The notes beneath the pieces were generated by a model. It saw only the letters and a list, made by a program, of their open reading frames with translations, did no database searches and had not been told where the DNA came from. A program made the translations under genes and the position numbers. Below are positions 9,125 to 18,795 of a DNA stretch of 64,000 nucleotides, one piece after another (positions within the stretch are counted from its first letter, which is position 1; each line of letters opens with the position of its first letter). The DNA lies in assembly GCA_964607375.1 (NCBI GenBank), contig CAZSJY010000001.1, positions 1-64,000 of the forward strand, read 5' to 3'. This DNA is from JACNLC01 sp964607375 (GTDB lineage: Bacteria; Fidelibacterota; Marinisomatia; SCGC-AAA003-L08; JACNLC01).

Positions 9125-9730
9125 ATGAATGATCCATTTAAACTAAAAAATCAAGAAATCACGAATTCTGCTGTTATTGAAGCATTCGAAAAAACTTCTA
9201 GAAAATTGTTTATCCCAAAACAGTTACAGAAATTTGCTGAGGTTGATGAGCCACTCCCAATCGGCAAGGGACAAACCATAAGTCAGCCCAGTTTGGTTGC
9301 TTTTATGACTCAGCTTTTAGATGTGGGTAAACACCACGCCGTTCTCGAGATTGGTACAGGTTCGGGATTTCAGACCGCTATTTTGTCTCGCTTAGCAAAA
9401 GAAATCGTTTCGGTTGAAATAATACCAACTCTTTTAAAGGGTGCAAAAAGGCTTTTATCCAAATTGGGTTACAAAAATATTTCTTATTATCTGGCAGATG
9501 ATTTAAACTATCAATCTTTGAAATTTGATAGGATTATGGTTACGGCGGCATCCAAAGAAATCCCAAAGAAGTTAATTGGGCAGCTAAATACTCCCGGAAA
9601 AATGGTGGTTCCTGTTGGAGAAGAGCATCAAATTCAAACTCTAATGTTAATTGAAAAAGATGAAGGCGGAAAAATCAAAGAACACTCATCTATTCCAGTT
9701 AGGTTTGTTCCTCTGAAATCTGTTGAATAA
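9125..9730 (+). CDS. pcm: Protein-L-isoaspartate O-methyltransferase
   Basis: This SAM-dependent methyltransferase repairs isoaspartyl residues in aged proteins. The family signature GKGQTISQP and SAM motif I VLEIGTGSGFQTAIL are intact, as is the later VPVGEE motif. From ATG 9125 the protein has 201 residues, the usual length. The open frame extends to a TTG at 9098 that overlaps the previous stop, but this would add a hydrophobic non-family leader. It ends 10 nt from the convergent nucleoside-kinase gene, with no terminator visible between them. Confidence 0.92.
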   Translation: MNDPFKLKNQEITNSAVIEAFEKTSRKLFIPKQLQKFAEVDEPLPIGKGQTISQPSLVAFMTQLLDVGKHHAVLEIGTGSGFQTAILSRLAKEIVSVEIIPTLLKGAKRLLSKLGYKNISYYLADDLNYQSLKFDRIMVTAASKEIPKKLIGQLNTPGKMVVPVGEEHQIQTLMLIEKDEGGKIKEHSSIPVRFVPLKSVE

Positions 9731-9740
9731 AATTATTTGT

Positions 9741-11216
9741 TTAGTAATCAAATTCACTGCCCCCAATAAACTCGCGCAGAATGGAAGTTCCTGGGACTAT
9801 ATCTCCCTTTAGTGGTTCAAAAAATGCAAGTAGGGTTAACAATCTATCAACATCATCTTGAGTGGAATTATCAAAAGAAACTTCCTCTAATAATTTTGAA
9901 GTATAGGTAGACAATACTGGTAATTCATAAGCTAATGCTGAGTTGAAAAATAAATCTGCTTCTCCCTGAAATGGGAAAATATTCTTTTCTTCACCGAGTC
10001 GTACAGAATTCCATCTTTGTAGTGTTTCTGTAGGAGAATACCCCCTAAATTGAACATCTCGAACTAATCGACGAAGCAGCCGATTGTCTGATGTAGATAC
10101 CCGGTGGTCCGCATCAATGTTTAGTTGAGTTATAGCACTTACATAAATTCGTTGAACATTTCCGTCATCTATCAATGATGTAAGTTTTGGATTGAGACCG
10201 TGAATCCCTTCTAAAATTATAAAATCATTATCTTCAAGTTTTACAAACTCCTCAAAATCAAAACTTTTTCCCTGGTTAAAATCGAATTTTCTAATTGGGA
10301 TTTCATCCCCATTTAACATTCTATTTATTCGTTCGCATAACAGATTTCTATCGAGCACATCAAATGCTTCGTAGTTTTGGAAACCATTCTCGTCAAACGG
10401 AATTTCACCACGACCAACAAAATAATCATCCATTGATAATTGATGCGTATTGAATCCATTAACTTTTATATGAATAGATAATCGTTTTGCAAATGTGGTT
10501 TTTCCTGACGATGTCGGTCCTGCTATATAAATTACTCTTTTTTTAGGGAATTCTTCTACCAAAGCGTCGGCTATTTGACTGATTTTCTTTTCGTGGAGTC
10601 CCTCTGATATCCATACTAATTCTTTAATACCATTTTTATGAATATGTTCGTTTAAGTGTGGTATGCTTTCAACACCTATAATCGTTCCCCATTGTTCATA
10701 CTCTTCGATTATCGAAAATAATCTTTGACAATCCTGAAATGGTGGAATACTATTTGGGTGAGTGATAGTTGGAAACCTTAGCAACAGTCCGTTATTGTAT
10801 TTTTGAATTTCGAATTTCAATAATTTTTTATCTGTTTCCATTGGTTGAATTCTATAATCGATATGTTGGCCAAATCTAACTGCAGGGACGGGGTTTACAT
10901 TCCATTTTCTTAGGTTTATCGGTTTATTTTTGAGATGTTCTTTTTCAAAAATTGCTATTAGCTTTGATAATGGTGCTGTAGTCAGTTCAATCTCTTTTTC
11001 GTTTTTTAGCCATTTGTCTATTTTTGCAGATAGTTTATCTATTTCATTTTGAGAAATAGGTTCCCAGTTTTCACGATGACAAAACAAGCCATCAGCAAAT
11101 GAATGTTCAATTATTAATGAATGTGTATCAAAAAGTTCACGGTGAGCTGATGAAAGTAGAAATGCCAAAGTTGACTGCCTTGATGATAATTGTAGTAAAT
11201 TAATTGGTTTTTTCAT
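9741..11216 (-). CDS. Nucleoside kinase (uridine-kinase-like) with threonyl-tRNA-synthetase-like N-terminus
   Basis: The 491-residue protein has a P-loop GPTSSGKT at 233-240 followed by a uridine kinase/phosphoribulokinase-type core: the MDDYFV substrate motif, then IILEGIHGLNP as Walker B-like segment and a LVRDVQFRGY segment. The first ~200 residues resemble the second additional domain (TGS/SAD) of threonyl-tRNA synthetase, including a HSFADGLFC stretch. This two-part architecture is known in bacterial nucleoside kinases. It probably phosphorylates uridine or another nucleoside with ATP; the N-terminal domain's role is unclear. It stands alone on the minus strand. Confidence 0.85.
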   Translation of the reverse strand: MKKPINLLQLSSRQSTLAFLLSSAHRELFDTHSLIIEHSFADGLFCHRENWEPISQNEIDKLSAKIDKWLKNEKEIELTTAPLSKLIAIFEKEHLKNKPINLRKWNVNPVPAVRFGQHIDYRIQPMETDKKLLKFEIQKYNNGLLLRFPTITHPNSIPPFQDCQRLFSIIEEYEQWGTIIGVESIPHLNEHIHKNGIKELVWISEGLHEKKISQIADALVEEFPKKRVIYIAGPTSSGKTTFAKRLSIHIKVNGFNTHQLSMDDYFVGRGEIPFDENGFQNYEAFDVLDRNLLCERINRMLNGDEIPIRKFDFNQGKSFDFEEFVKLEDNDFIILEGIHGLNPKLTSLIDDGNVQRIYVSAITQLNIDADHRVSTSDNRLLRRLVRDVQFRGYSPTETLQRWNSVRLGEEKNIFPFQGEADLFFNSALAYELPVLSTYTSKLLEEVSFDNSTQDDVDRLLTLLAFFEPLKGDIVPGTSILREFIGGSEFDY

Positions 11217-11296
11217 TGTTCAAATGTATGCTTTTTTTTGTAACTTAACACAACAACTTTAACATCAATACAAGATTGCTCAGAAACTAATTAAAA

Positions 11297-12532
11297 ATGA
11301 ATTTTAGAAGATATAACACCAAAAAAGATAAAGAAAAAGCATTTCGCATTTGGAACGAATGTGGTTGGCTAGATGATAATAATAAAGACAAGAAGGGATT
11401 TGATGCATTTATGAATTCAGTAGTTAGTCGTGTTGCTGAAATCAACAGCTCTCCTGAGTGTTTAGTTACAAGTACCGATTGTAATCTACAATATCAAAAT
11501 GAAATTCTACCACTTTCTTGTGTGACTAGTGTTTGTACAAGCAGAATTGCACGTAAACAAGGCATTGCACTTCAGCTTACTGCACAGGTTATAGCTGAAG
11601 ACACAGAAAATGGAGCGGACATTTCTACTCTTGGAATGTTTGAACAGGGGTTTTATAATAAACTTGGCTACGGCACAGGAAGTTATGAACACATTATTTC
11701 GTTCGATCCAACCCAACTCAAGGTTAGTGTACCACCAAATATTCCAACTCGTTTGTCTTCAGATGATTGGAAGAAGATACACAAATCTCGTATTTACAGG
11801 TTAAGTAAACATGGATATGTAAGTCCAATATCTTCTGGAATTACTAAAGCTGAGACGCTGTGGTCCCCAAATGGTTTTGGATTAGGATATTTTGATGAAG
11901 AAGAGATTCTCACACATCATATTTGGGTTTCAGTAGATAAAAACATTGAAAGTGGACCTTATCGAATTGCTTGGATGTCTTATCAAAATTCTACACAATT
12001 TTTAGAATTAATGGCTTTAGTTAAAAGTTTGGGTGACCAAATTCGATTGGTTTCAATGCATGAACCAGCAGGAGTACAAATGCAGGATTTATTAGATAAA
12101 CCATTCAAAAATCGAATGATTACTAGAAAGTCTGATTTCGAACATGGAATGAAAGCAGTCGCTTATTGGCAAATGAGAATTTGTAATTTAGAAAACTGCT
12201 TGATTAACACTCATCTTAATTGTCCTGAATTTCAATTTAACTTAAAAATAACAGATCCTATAGAAAAGTTTTTACCTCAAACTTCAAAATGGAGAGGGAT
12301 TGGTGGAGACTACATTGTAACTTTAGGAGATAATTCGCTTAGCGAAAATAGTCATAACTCTTCATTGCCAACTTTAACATCAACAGTGAATGCATTTACT
12401 CGTTTATGGCTGGGAGTGACTCCGGCATCTGGGCTAATTGTAACAGATAGCTTTGAAGCACCAATTGAGCTGATCGAGAAATTGGACGATGCCTTCAGAC
12501 TTCCACATCCAACACCCGACTGGGATTATTAG
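11297..12532 (+). CDS. GNAT-family N-acetyltransferase, Eis-like
   Basis: The 411-residue protein begins with a GNAT domain: the acetyl-CoA loop is in SRIARKQGIALQLT near residue 80, and FYNKLGYGTG matches the end of the first GNAT domain. A second degenerate GNAT-like region and an SCP2-like C-terminal region (about residues 290-411) give the length and order of the Eis/enhanced-intracellular-survival family. The substrate cannot be told; family members acetylate amines or lysines. It is transcribed divergently from the nucleoside kinase and has no operon partner. Confidence 0.75.
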   Translation: MNFRRYNTKKDKEKAFRIWNECGWLDDNNKDKKGFDAFMNSVVSRVAEINSSPECLVTSTDCNLQYQNEILPLSCVTSVCTSRIARKQGIALQLTAQVIAEDTENGADISTLGMFEQGFYNKLGYGTGSYEHIISFDPTQLKVSVPPNIPTRLSSDDWKKIHKSRIYRLSKHGYVSPISSGITKAETLWSPNGFGLGYFDEEEILTHHIWVSVDKNIESGPYRIAWMSYQNSTQFLELMALVKSLGDQIRLVSMHEPAGVQMQDLLDKPFKNRMITRKSDFEHGMKAVAYWQMRICNLENCLINTHLNCPEFQFNLKITDPIEKFLPQTSKWRGIGGDYIVTLGDNSLSENSHNSSLPTLTSTVNAFTRLWLGVTPASGLIVTDSFEAPIELIEKLDDAFRLPHPTPDWDY

Positions 12533-12571
12533 TTCGAAAAGATATAATTCAGATAGAAAATATTAAAAGAG

Positions 12572-12586
12572 GGGGAAGCTATCCCC
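12572..12586 (-). terminator. Candidate terminator of glyS
   Basis: Read on the minus strand, a GGGGA/TCCCC stem with a five-base loop is followed by CTCTTTTAATATTTT, a U-rich run, about 50 nt beyond the glyS stop. On the plus strand there is no following T run, so it should act mainly on glyS transcripts. Confidence 0.5.
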
Positions 12587-12632
12587 ATCGGGTAATGTTT
12601 CGTGTAATTTGTGAACATCTTCGGTTGTTTGC

Positions 12633-14102
12633 CTACATTCTGTCCCGAATTGCATCTCTCACTTTATCAATGCCTACTCTAACCTGTTGCATTGTATCTC
12701 TATCACGCAAAGTAACAGTATCATCTTCCATAGTATCGTGGTCTACTGTAATTCCAAATGGAGTCCCAGCTTCGTCTTGTCTTCGATATCTTCGTCCTAT
12801 TGAACCACCAGCATCATAAAATGCACTGAATTCCTCTCGTAATTCATCGACTATTGCATTTGCTTTTTCAGGTTGCCCCCCCTTATTCATCAGAGGAAAA
12901 ACAGCTACTGTAGTTGGAGCAACTTTTGGTGATAATTTTAAGACAGTTCTTTTTTCTCCGTTTACTTCCTCTTCAACAAATGCATCAGCTAGGACAGTAA
13001 GAACAGCTCGATCAACTCCTGCTGAAGCTTCTACCACCGCAGGAACAAGATGTTCGTTATTCGGCTGGTCAAAATATGTCATTTTCTTTCCGCTGAATTT
13101 TGCGTGTTGGTCTAAATCGAATGTTCCTCTATCAGCGATTCCCTCTAACTCTGACCATCCAAAATCGAATTGATATTCTACATCATAACAAGCAGTGGAG
13201 TAATGTGCTAATTCATCAATTCCGTGCTGTCGCAATCGTAATTTATTTTCCGAAACACCTAAAGATTTAAACCAATTTAGCCGTTCGTTAGACCAGTACT
13301 CTAACCATTTTCCTGTTTCCTCTGGGCGACAGAAAAATTCCATTTCCATTTGTTCAAATTCACGAGTTCTGAAAATGAAGTTTCCTGTGGTGATTTCGTT
13401 CCTAAAAGCTTTGCCAAGTTGTGCAATTCCAAAAGGTAATTTTTGTCGGGAAGTTGATTGAACATTCGGGAAATTAACGAATATGCCTTGTGCTGTCTCA
13501 GGACGAAGATAAACAACAGACGCTGAATCATCCGTTGGTCCCATATGAGTTTTGAACATTAAATTAAATTGTCGAAGATTAGTCCAATCACCTACTTTTT
13601 TTGTGTAAGGATCAATGAGTCCAACATTAATTAACGCTTCTCCACTTTTGGTTTGGTCTTCATTTAACTTTCCAACAATTGATTGAAATTTCTCTTCATC
13701 ATCGGAAAATTTAGGAATGTCATTATCATAAAAATGAACCAATAATTTTTCGACAACCTCATCTGGCTGCTCTTCTAATAAATGGTCCATACGATATCGT
13801 TTTTTTGATTCCTTGTTGTCAATCAATGGGTCGTGAAAATTGTCAACATGACCGCTGGCTTCCCACACTTTTGGGTGCATTAAAATCGCTGCGTCCATTC
13901 CAACAATATTTTCTCTTGAAGTTACCATTTCCTGCCACCAGAAATTTTTCACATTTCTTTTAAGTTCAACACCCAGTGGTCCGTAATCCCAAGTTGAGCC
14001 TAATCCCCCATAAACTTCGCTACTTTGAAATATGAAACCTCTTTGTTTTGAAAGAGATGTTAGTGTTTCTAAAATTGTGCCATCACTTTTAATATTTGCC
14101 AT
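12633..14102 (-). CDS. glyS: Glycyl-tRNA synthetase (dimeric class II type)
   Basis: The enzyme charges tRNA-Gly. The 489-residue protein is the single-chain alpha2 type found in Gram-positives, Thermus and FCB bacteria, not the alpha2beta2 type. It shows the N-terminal RGFIFQSSEVYGGLGSTWDY block, class II motif 2 (FRTREFEQMEMEFFC), motif 3 (EASAGVDRAVLTVL), and an anticodon-binding C-terminal domain (KVAPTTVAVFPLM onward). GGAAAG precedes ATG. It lies between the convergent Eis-like gene and topA, 68 nt from the latter, so it may be cotranscribed with topA. Confidence 0.95.
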   Translation of the reverse strand: MANIKSDGTILETLTSLSKQRGFIFQSSEVYGGLGSTWDYGPLGVELKRNVKNFWWQEMVTSRENIVGMDAAILMHPKVWEASGHVDNFHDPLIDNKESKKRYRMDHLLEEQPDEVVEKLLVHFYDNDIPKFSDDEEKFQSIVGKLNEDQTKSGEALINVGLIDPYTKKVGDWTNLRQFNLMFKTHMGPTDDSASVVYLRPETAQGIFVNFPNVQSTSRQKLPFGIAQLGKAFRNEITTGNFIFRTREFEQMEMEFFCRPEETGKWLEYWSNERLNWFKSLGVSENKLRLRQHGIDELAHYSTACYDVEYQFDFGWSELEGIADRGTFDLDQHAKFSGKKMTYFDQPNNEHLVPAVVEASAGVDRAVLTVLADAFVEEEVNGEKRTVLKLSPKVAPTTVAVFPLMNKGGQPEKANAIVDELREEFSAFYDAGGSIGRRYRRQDEAGTPFGITVDHDTMEDDTVTLRDRDTMQQVRVGIDKVRDAIRDRM

Positions 14103-14170
14103 ATCTTTCCTATTTTTCTATCCAAGATGCAAAGTCGCAAAGCAACATTACATCCTTAGTTTATCACTGA

Positions 14171-16669
14171 TTATTTGCGCTTTTTAAACCGTCCTTTTGT
14201 TGGACCTTTTGCTTTTTTCTTTTTTATTAATTCTATTGCTAATTCGAGAGTAACTGAATTTATGTCAGTGCTCTTTGGCAAAGTTGCATTAATTTTCCCA
14301 TCGGTAACATATGCTCCATATCGTCCATCTTTTAGTTCGATTTTATTGTTTGTCTCGGAGTCAGTACCAAGCTCTTTCAATACTGCTGATTTAGAGCTTT
14401 TTTTATCTTCTGATAATAACTCAACGGATCGTTCCAATGTTAAATCAATTATGCTATCCGGCAGGACTACTTTTCTTGTATCTTTTCCACATCGAATATA
14501 TGGTCCATACCGTCCAATGTCAGCAGTAATAGCTTGATTATTGTTTGGATGAATCCCAAGCTCTTTCGGTAAAGCCATTATCTTTTGAGCAATCTTTGGG
14601 GTAATTTCTTCTTTTGTAAATCCCGGTGGTAGAGATTTCATTTTCTTTCCAGCTTGTAGATAGGGGCCAAATCTCCCATCTTTTAAGAAAATCATTTCAT
14701 TGTTATCTAACAGTCCAAGTTCTTCAGGGGTTTCGTTTTTCTTGTCAAAATAAATCTGAATTGTGTCAGCATTTAATTCACTAGGAATTACATCATCTGG
14801 GAGTGTTGCATTATTACCATTTTTCTGAACATAAATTCCATATCGTCCTATCTTGAGAGTTATAGGTGAATCTGTTTCCTCGTTTAGTGTTAGTATCGTT
14901 TTGGAAATAGATTTATCAAATTCTTGGTCTATTTGGTTTTTCAAACCGTCGTGTTTGTTGTCGCCAAAATAAAATCCATTTAAGAAATTTGAGTGATTCA
15001 ATTCCTTTCGTGATATGTCGTCCAGTAAATCCTCAAGTTTCGCAGTAAATTGCAAATCAATTAAATCATCAAAATACTTTTCTAAGAAATGCACAATCGC
15101 ATACGCCGTTAATGTTGGAATAAGCGAATTTTTCACCTTGTTGACATATCCCCTTTTTTGGATATTTGTCATAATTGTTGCATAAGTTGATGGTCTGCCA
15201 ATACCGAGAGATTCCAATTCTTTCACCAAAGTTGCTTCAGTAAAACGAGGTGGTGGTTTCGTGAAGTGCTGACTTGGCAACAATTGTTCGCAATTTACAT
15301 TTTCGTTTTGTGATAGAGGAGGGAGGGTTTTCTCTTTATTGTCGAGTTCGCCACTCGGGTCGTCTGAACCTTCAACATACGCTTTGAAATAACCAGGGAA
15401 TTCTATTATTTTTCCTTTAGCTTCAAAAATTGCATTTCCGTCTGATACTTTAACAGTTGTCTGTAATAATTTTGCAGATACCATTTGACTGGCGACTGTC
15501 CGTTTCCAAATTAAATCGTATAACTGCCATTCTTTGCCGGTGAGTTTACCGCTTAAGCTATCCGGAGTTCTAAATGTTGAACCTGCTGGACGAATAGCTT
15601 CGTGGGCTTCCTGTGCGTTTTTCACTTTACTTTTAAACACGCGTGGCTTGGACGGTAAATAAATTTTCCCATAAAGTTTTTCGATTGCTGTTCTTGCACC
15701 GTTAATTGCTTCAGATGATAATGAAATCGAATCAGTTCTCATATAAGTGATATATCCGTTTTCGTATAATTTTTGTGCAGTTATCATCACCTGTTGTGAA
15801 CTCATCCGAAGTTTTCGAATACCTTCTTGCTGTAAAGTAGATGTAATAAACGGTGGATATGGATTTGATGTTATTGGTTTTTGCTCAATAGATTCAATCG
15901 TCCAAGAATGCTCTTTCAGGTTTTCTGATAAAGATTCTGCTTTATCTTTATTGAGGACTGTAATATTCTTTTTAGATACTTCGCCTGTATTTTTATCGAA
16001 GTCTTTCCCTATTGCAATTTTATTATTATCTAATCGAATCAGTCTTGCATCAAATTTCCCATTTTCGGCATCAAATGTTCCAGTTAAGTTCCAATATTCA
16101 CTTTCTACAAATTTGGTTCTTTGCTTTTCCTTGTCCACAATTAATTTTAGTGATGGACTTTGAACTCGACCGGCTGACAGCCCACCTTTTACATTAAACC
16201 ATAATTGTTTAGAAACTAAAAAGCCGAATAGTCTATCTAAAATTCTGCGCGTTTCTTGTGCATTGACTAAAGAACGGTCAATATCGCGAGTGTGTAAAAA
16301 CGCATCTTGAATTGCCGATTTAGTTATTTCGTTAAATGCTAACCGTTTAATTGGAATTTTTGGTTTTAGCAACTCAATTAGATGCCAGGATATCGCTTCA
16401 CCTTCCCTGTCTGGGTCAGTGGCAAGGTATAGTTCATCTGCATTTTTCAAGGCAGATTTTAATTCTGTAATAACTTTTTGTTTACCGGATGAAACCACAT
16501 ATTTCGGCTTAAAATTATTATCAACATCCACTCCGAGTTCTTTATCCGGCAAGTCGCGAATATGCCCAACTGATGCTTTAATAATATAATCTTCTCCCAA
16601 AAACTTTTGCAAAGTATTAGTTTTTGATGGAGATTCCACAATGATTAGTTTATTTATGTTTTTTCCCAT
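14171..16669 (-). CDS. topA: DNA topoisomerase I
   Basis: This type IA topoisomerase relaxes negative supercoils. The 832-residue protein has a TOPRIM domain (VESPSK at 11-16, DPDREGEA at 85-92), active-site Tyr309 in YITYMRTDS and the ESLGIGRPSTYA block. Instead of Cys4 zinc fingers it ends with four topoisomerase C-terminal repeats (GRYGIYV, GRFGPYL, GRYGPYI and GRYGAYV) and a Lys/Arg-rich tail. The zinc-free repeat tail is common in Bacteroidetes-like and other lineages. It is transcribed divergently from birA across a 124-bp gap with no recognised feature. Confidence 0.96.
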   Translation of the reverse strand: MGKNINKLIIVESPSKTNTLQKFLGEDYIIKASVGHIRDLPDKELGVDVDNNFKPKYVVSSGKQKVITELKSALKNADELYLATDPDREGEAISWHLIELLKPKIPIKRLAFNEITKSAIQDAFLHTRDIDRSLVNAQETRRILDRLFGFLVSKQLWFNVKGGLSAGRVQSPSLKLIVDKEKQRTKFVESEYWNLTGTFDAENGKFDARLIRLDNNKIAIGKDFDKNTGEVSKKNITVLNKDKAESLSENLKEHSWTIESIEQKPITSNPYPPFITSTLQQEGIRKLRMSSQQVMITAQKLYENGYITYMRTDSISLSSEAINGARTAIEKLYGKIYLPSKPRVFKSKVKNAQEAHEAIRPAGSTFRTPDSLSGKLTGKEWQLYDLIWKRTVASQMVSAKLLQTTVKVSDGNAIFEAKGKIIEFPGYFKAYVEGSDDPSGELDNKEKTLPPLSQNENVNCEQLLPSQHFTKPPPRFTEATLVKELESLGIGRPSTYATIMTNIQKRGYVNKVKNSLIPTLTAYAIVHFLEKYFDDLIDLQFTAKLEDLLDDISRKELNHSNFLNGFYFGDNKHDGLKNQIDQEFDKSISKTILTLNEETDSPITLKIGRYGIYVQKNGNNATLPDDVIPSELNADTIQIYFDKKNETPEELGLLDNNEMIFLKDGRFGPYLQAGKKMKSLPPGFTKEEITPKIAQKIMALPKELGIHPNNNQAITADIGRYGPYIRCGKDTRKVVLPDSIIDLTLERSVELLSEDKKSSKSAVLKELGTDSETNNKIELKDGRYGAYVTDGKINATLPKSTDINSVTLELAIELIKKKKAKGPTKGRFKKRK

Positions 16670-16793
16670 ATAGTTTAAATTTACCTACAATGGAATTGTA
16701 TAAAGCAAATGTTATTCTGTGTTTTGTTGGGATGTGGTTTTTGTGAATAATTTGGTTCTTTATGTTTTTTAGAAACATAGTAAATTTCGAAAT

Positions 16794-17555
16794 ATGTTTT
16801 CCGAGCAATTATATCATTCTCATTTAAAAACCAACATATTTGGGGGAAAACTCAAATATTCTCCAAAAACAGAGTCAACGAGTAAAATTATATGGGAAAT
16901 GATTCACTCAAGAAAGGGTTATGAGGGAATGATTTCCATAACCGACCATCAAACTTCCGGTAGAGGGCGTAGAGGTAATTCGTGGTTTTCCCTGCCAAAT
17001 TTAGGTTTGACATTTTCTATACTTCTTTACCCAAAACTTCCTATCGAAAAGCTTGGACTCATCTCTCTATTTGCAGGAGTTGCTTGTGCAAAAGGAATAC
17101 AAAATACTACCCAAATAAAAGTTCAGCTCAAATGGCCCAATGATATCGTATTTCAGCAATCTAAACTGGGTGGTGTTTTAGCGGAAAACCACAAAATTGA
17201 AAACAAAAATGTAGTAGTTCTTGGGATTGGCGTCAACATAAATGAAGAATTAAACGATTTTCCTTCTTATCTTCAACACACAGCAACATCGTTGAGAAAC
17301 ATTTCTAACAACTTACACAAACGAGAAATAATCTTGGCAGAAATTATCAATCAATTAGAAAAACTAATCCAAGCAGATGTACAAATTACCAATGAGTGGA
17401 AAACTTTTTGTTCACATCTAAATTCTAATGTAAAATTTCATTATGGAAATGAACTGTTATACGGTAGGTTTATTGATTTAAATGAACAAGGTCATGCTTT
17501 GATTAAAATCAATAACAAAATACGAACCTTTTCATCTGGAGAAATACAAGTTTAA
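16794..17555 (+). CDS. birA: Biotin--protein ligase
   Basis: It activates biotin with ATP and attaches it to the acetyl-CoA carboxylase carrier protein. Visible motifs are the biotin/adenylate loop GRGRRGNSWFS, KWPNDI, and the LGGVLAE and GIGVNIN segments. At 253 residues it lacks the N-terminal helix-turn-helix of E. coli BirA, so it is a group I ligase without repressor function. Its stop overlaps the coaX start (TAATG), indicating a coupled cofactor gene pair. Confidence 0.93.
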   Translation: MFSEQLYHSHLKTNIFGGKLKYSPKTESTSKIIWEMIHSRKGYEGMISITDHQTSGRGRRGNSWFSLPNLGLTFSILLYPKLPIEKLGLISLFAGVACAKGIQNTTQIKVQLKWPNDIVFQQSKLGGVLAENHKIENKNVVVLGIGVNINEELNDFPSYLQHTATSLRNISNNLHKREIILAEIINQLEKLIQADVQITNEWKTFCSHLNSNVKFHYGNELLYGRFIDLNEQGHALIKINNKIRTFSSGEIQV

Positions 17556-18292
17556 TGCTACTAACAATAGACATCGGAAATACCAATGTGGTTTGTGCTG
17601 TTTTTGTCAACGACAACCTTGTTGAGGCAGTTCGCATTGAATCTGACCTCAATTTCTGGAGTAAAATTCATCCATTGTCAAAATATTCGATTAGTGGAGT
17701 TGTAATTAGTTCGGTTGTTCCTAGTCTTACAAAAATTTACATTGAAGCAGTCGAAAAAAATTTTAAAATTATGCCCTTAGTGGTTTCAGTAGAAAATTCC
17801 GGTTTAAAATTTGATGTAGAAGATGCATCAGAGGTTGGGGCTGATAGAATTTGTAACTGTGTGGCTGCCATAAAACAATTTGGTGCTCCAGCGATTGTTG
17901 TAGATTTTGGGACAGCAACAACTTATGATGTGATTGATGAAAATCAAACTTTTATCGGTGGTGCGATTGCTCCAGGAATTGATGTCTCGGCTCGATATTT
18001 GTTTGAGAAGGCTGCATTATTGCGAGACACCGCATTCACTTTTCCAAAGAATGTTGTTGGTAAAAACACAAAAACCAATCTTCAATCCGGGATTATGTTC
18101 AGTGCTATTGATGAAGTTGAGGGAATGATTTCACGAATACAATCTGAAATGAAATGGGATAATACGAACATTGTTTTAACCGGTGGATTTGGCAAACTCA
18201 TTTCCCCTAAACTTACCATTAATCATACACTCGTTTCATCACTAACGCTCGACGGAATGCGTTTAATTCATTCTGAAAACGCTGAATCATAG
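17555..18292 (+). CDS. coaX: Type III pantothenate kinase
   Basis: It catalyses the first step of coenzyme A synthesis, phosphorylating pantothenate. The 245-residue acetate-kinase-fold protein begins with DIGNTNVVCAVF (phosphate loop) and has GADRICN, VVDFGTATTYDVI and GGAIAPGIDVSARYLF, all diagnostic of CoaX. It overlaps birA by one base. The pairing of birA and coaX is widespread, so both genes are probably one transcription unit. Confidence 0.95.
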   Translation: MLLTIDIGNTNVVCAVFVNDNLVEAVRIESDLNFWSKIHPLSKYSISGVVISSVVPSLTKIYIEAVEKNFKIMPLVVSVENSGLKFDVEDASEVGADRICNCVAAIKQFGAPAIVVDFGTATTYDVIDENQTFIGGAIAPGIDVSARYLFEKAALLRDTAFTFPKNVVGKNTKTNLQSGIMFSAIDEVEGMISRIQSEMKWDNTNIVLTGGFGKLISPKLTINHTLVSSLTLDGMRLIHSENAES

Positions 18293-18362
18293 CTATTGTA
18301 CCACCTTCATAGTTGTAACCAAATAAAAATTTAACCATCTAAATCGAAAAAGGTGGTTTACT

Positions 18363-18707
18363 ATGTTTGGTTTGTTTAAGAAAAAAGAAAAGTATTTAAT
18401 AGAATTTACAGACGAAAATTGGGGTGCAGAAGTCATTCAATATGAGGGGGTAGTTCTTGTTGATATTTGGGCTTCATGGTGTGGACCATGTAAACTAATT
18501 GGTCCGATTGTTGAAGAAATCGCAAATGAATTTGTCGGTAAAGCAAAAGTCGGAAAACTGAACACTGAGTATAATCAAAAATCTAAAGAGTTGGGAATAC
18601 GAAGTATCCCTACACTCCTTTTCTACAAGAATGGAAAGTTAATTGATAAAATTATCGGAGCTCAACCCAAAAATGTTATCATTCAGAAAATAGTTAAAAA
18701 CATATAG
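18363..18707 (+). CDS. Thioredoxin
   Basis: The 114-residue cytoplasmic thioredoxin-fold protein carries the classical active site WASWCGPCK near residue 38 and the cis-proline segment IRSIPTLLFYKNG. It begins with a short basic stretch (MFGLFKKKEK) rather than a signal peptide. AAGGTGG lies 5-12 nt before ATG and can pair with an upstream ACCACCTT. It is followed 88 nt later by an ECF sigma factor gene. Confidence 0.9.
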   Translation: MFGLFKKKEKYLIEFTDENWGAEVIQYEGVVLVDIWASWCGPCKLIGPIVEEIANEFVGKAKVGKLNTEYNQKSKELGIRSIPTLLFYKNGKLIDKIIGAQPKNVIIQKIVKNI

Positions 18708-18795
18708 GCTGAAAGTATATCGTGTGGAGCCAAAATTTGATAAAAAATAACTCTGCGGTAGGTTTACATTTTCCAATCTCCTTAATTTTGAAGGT

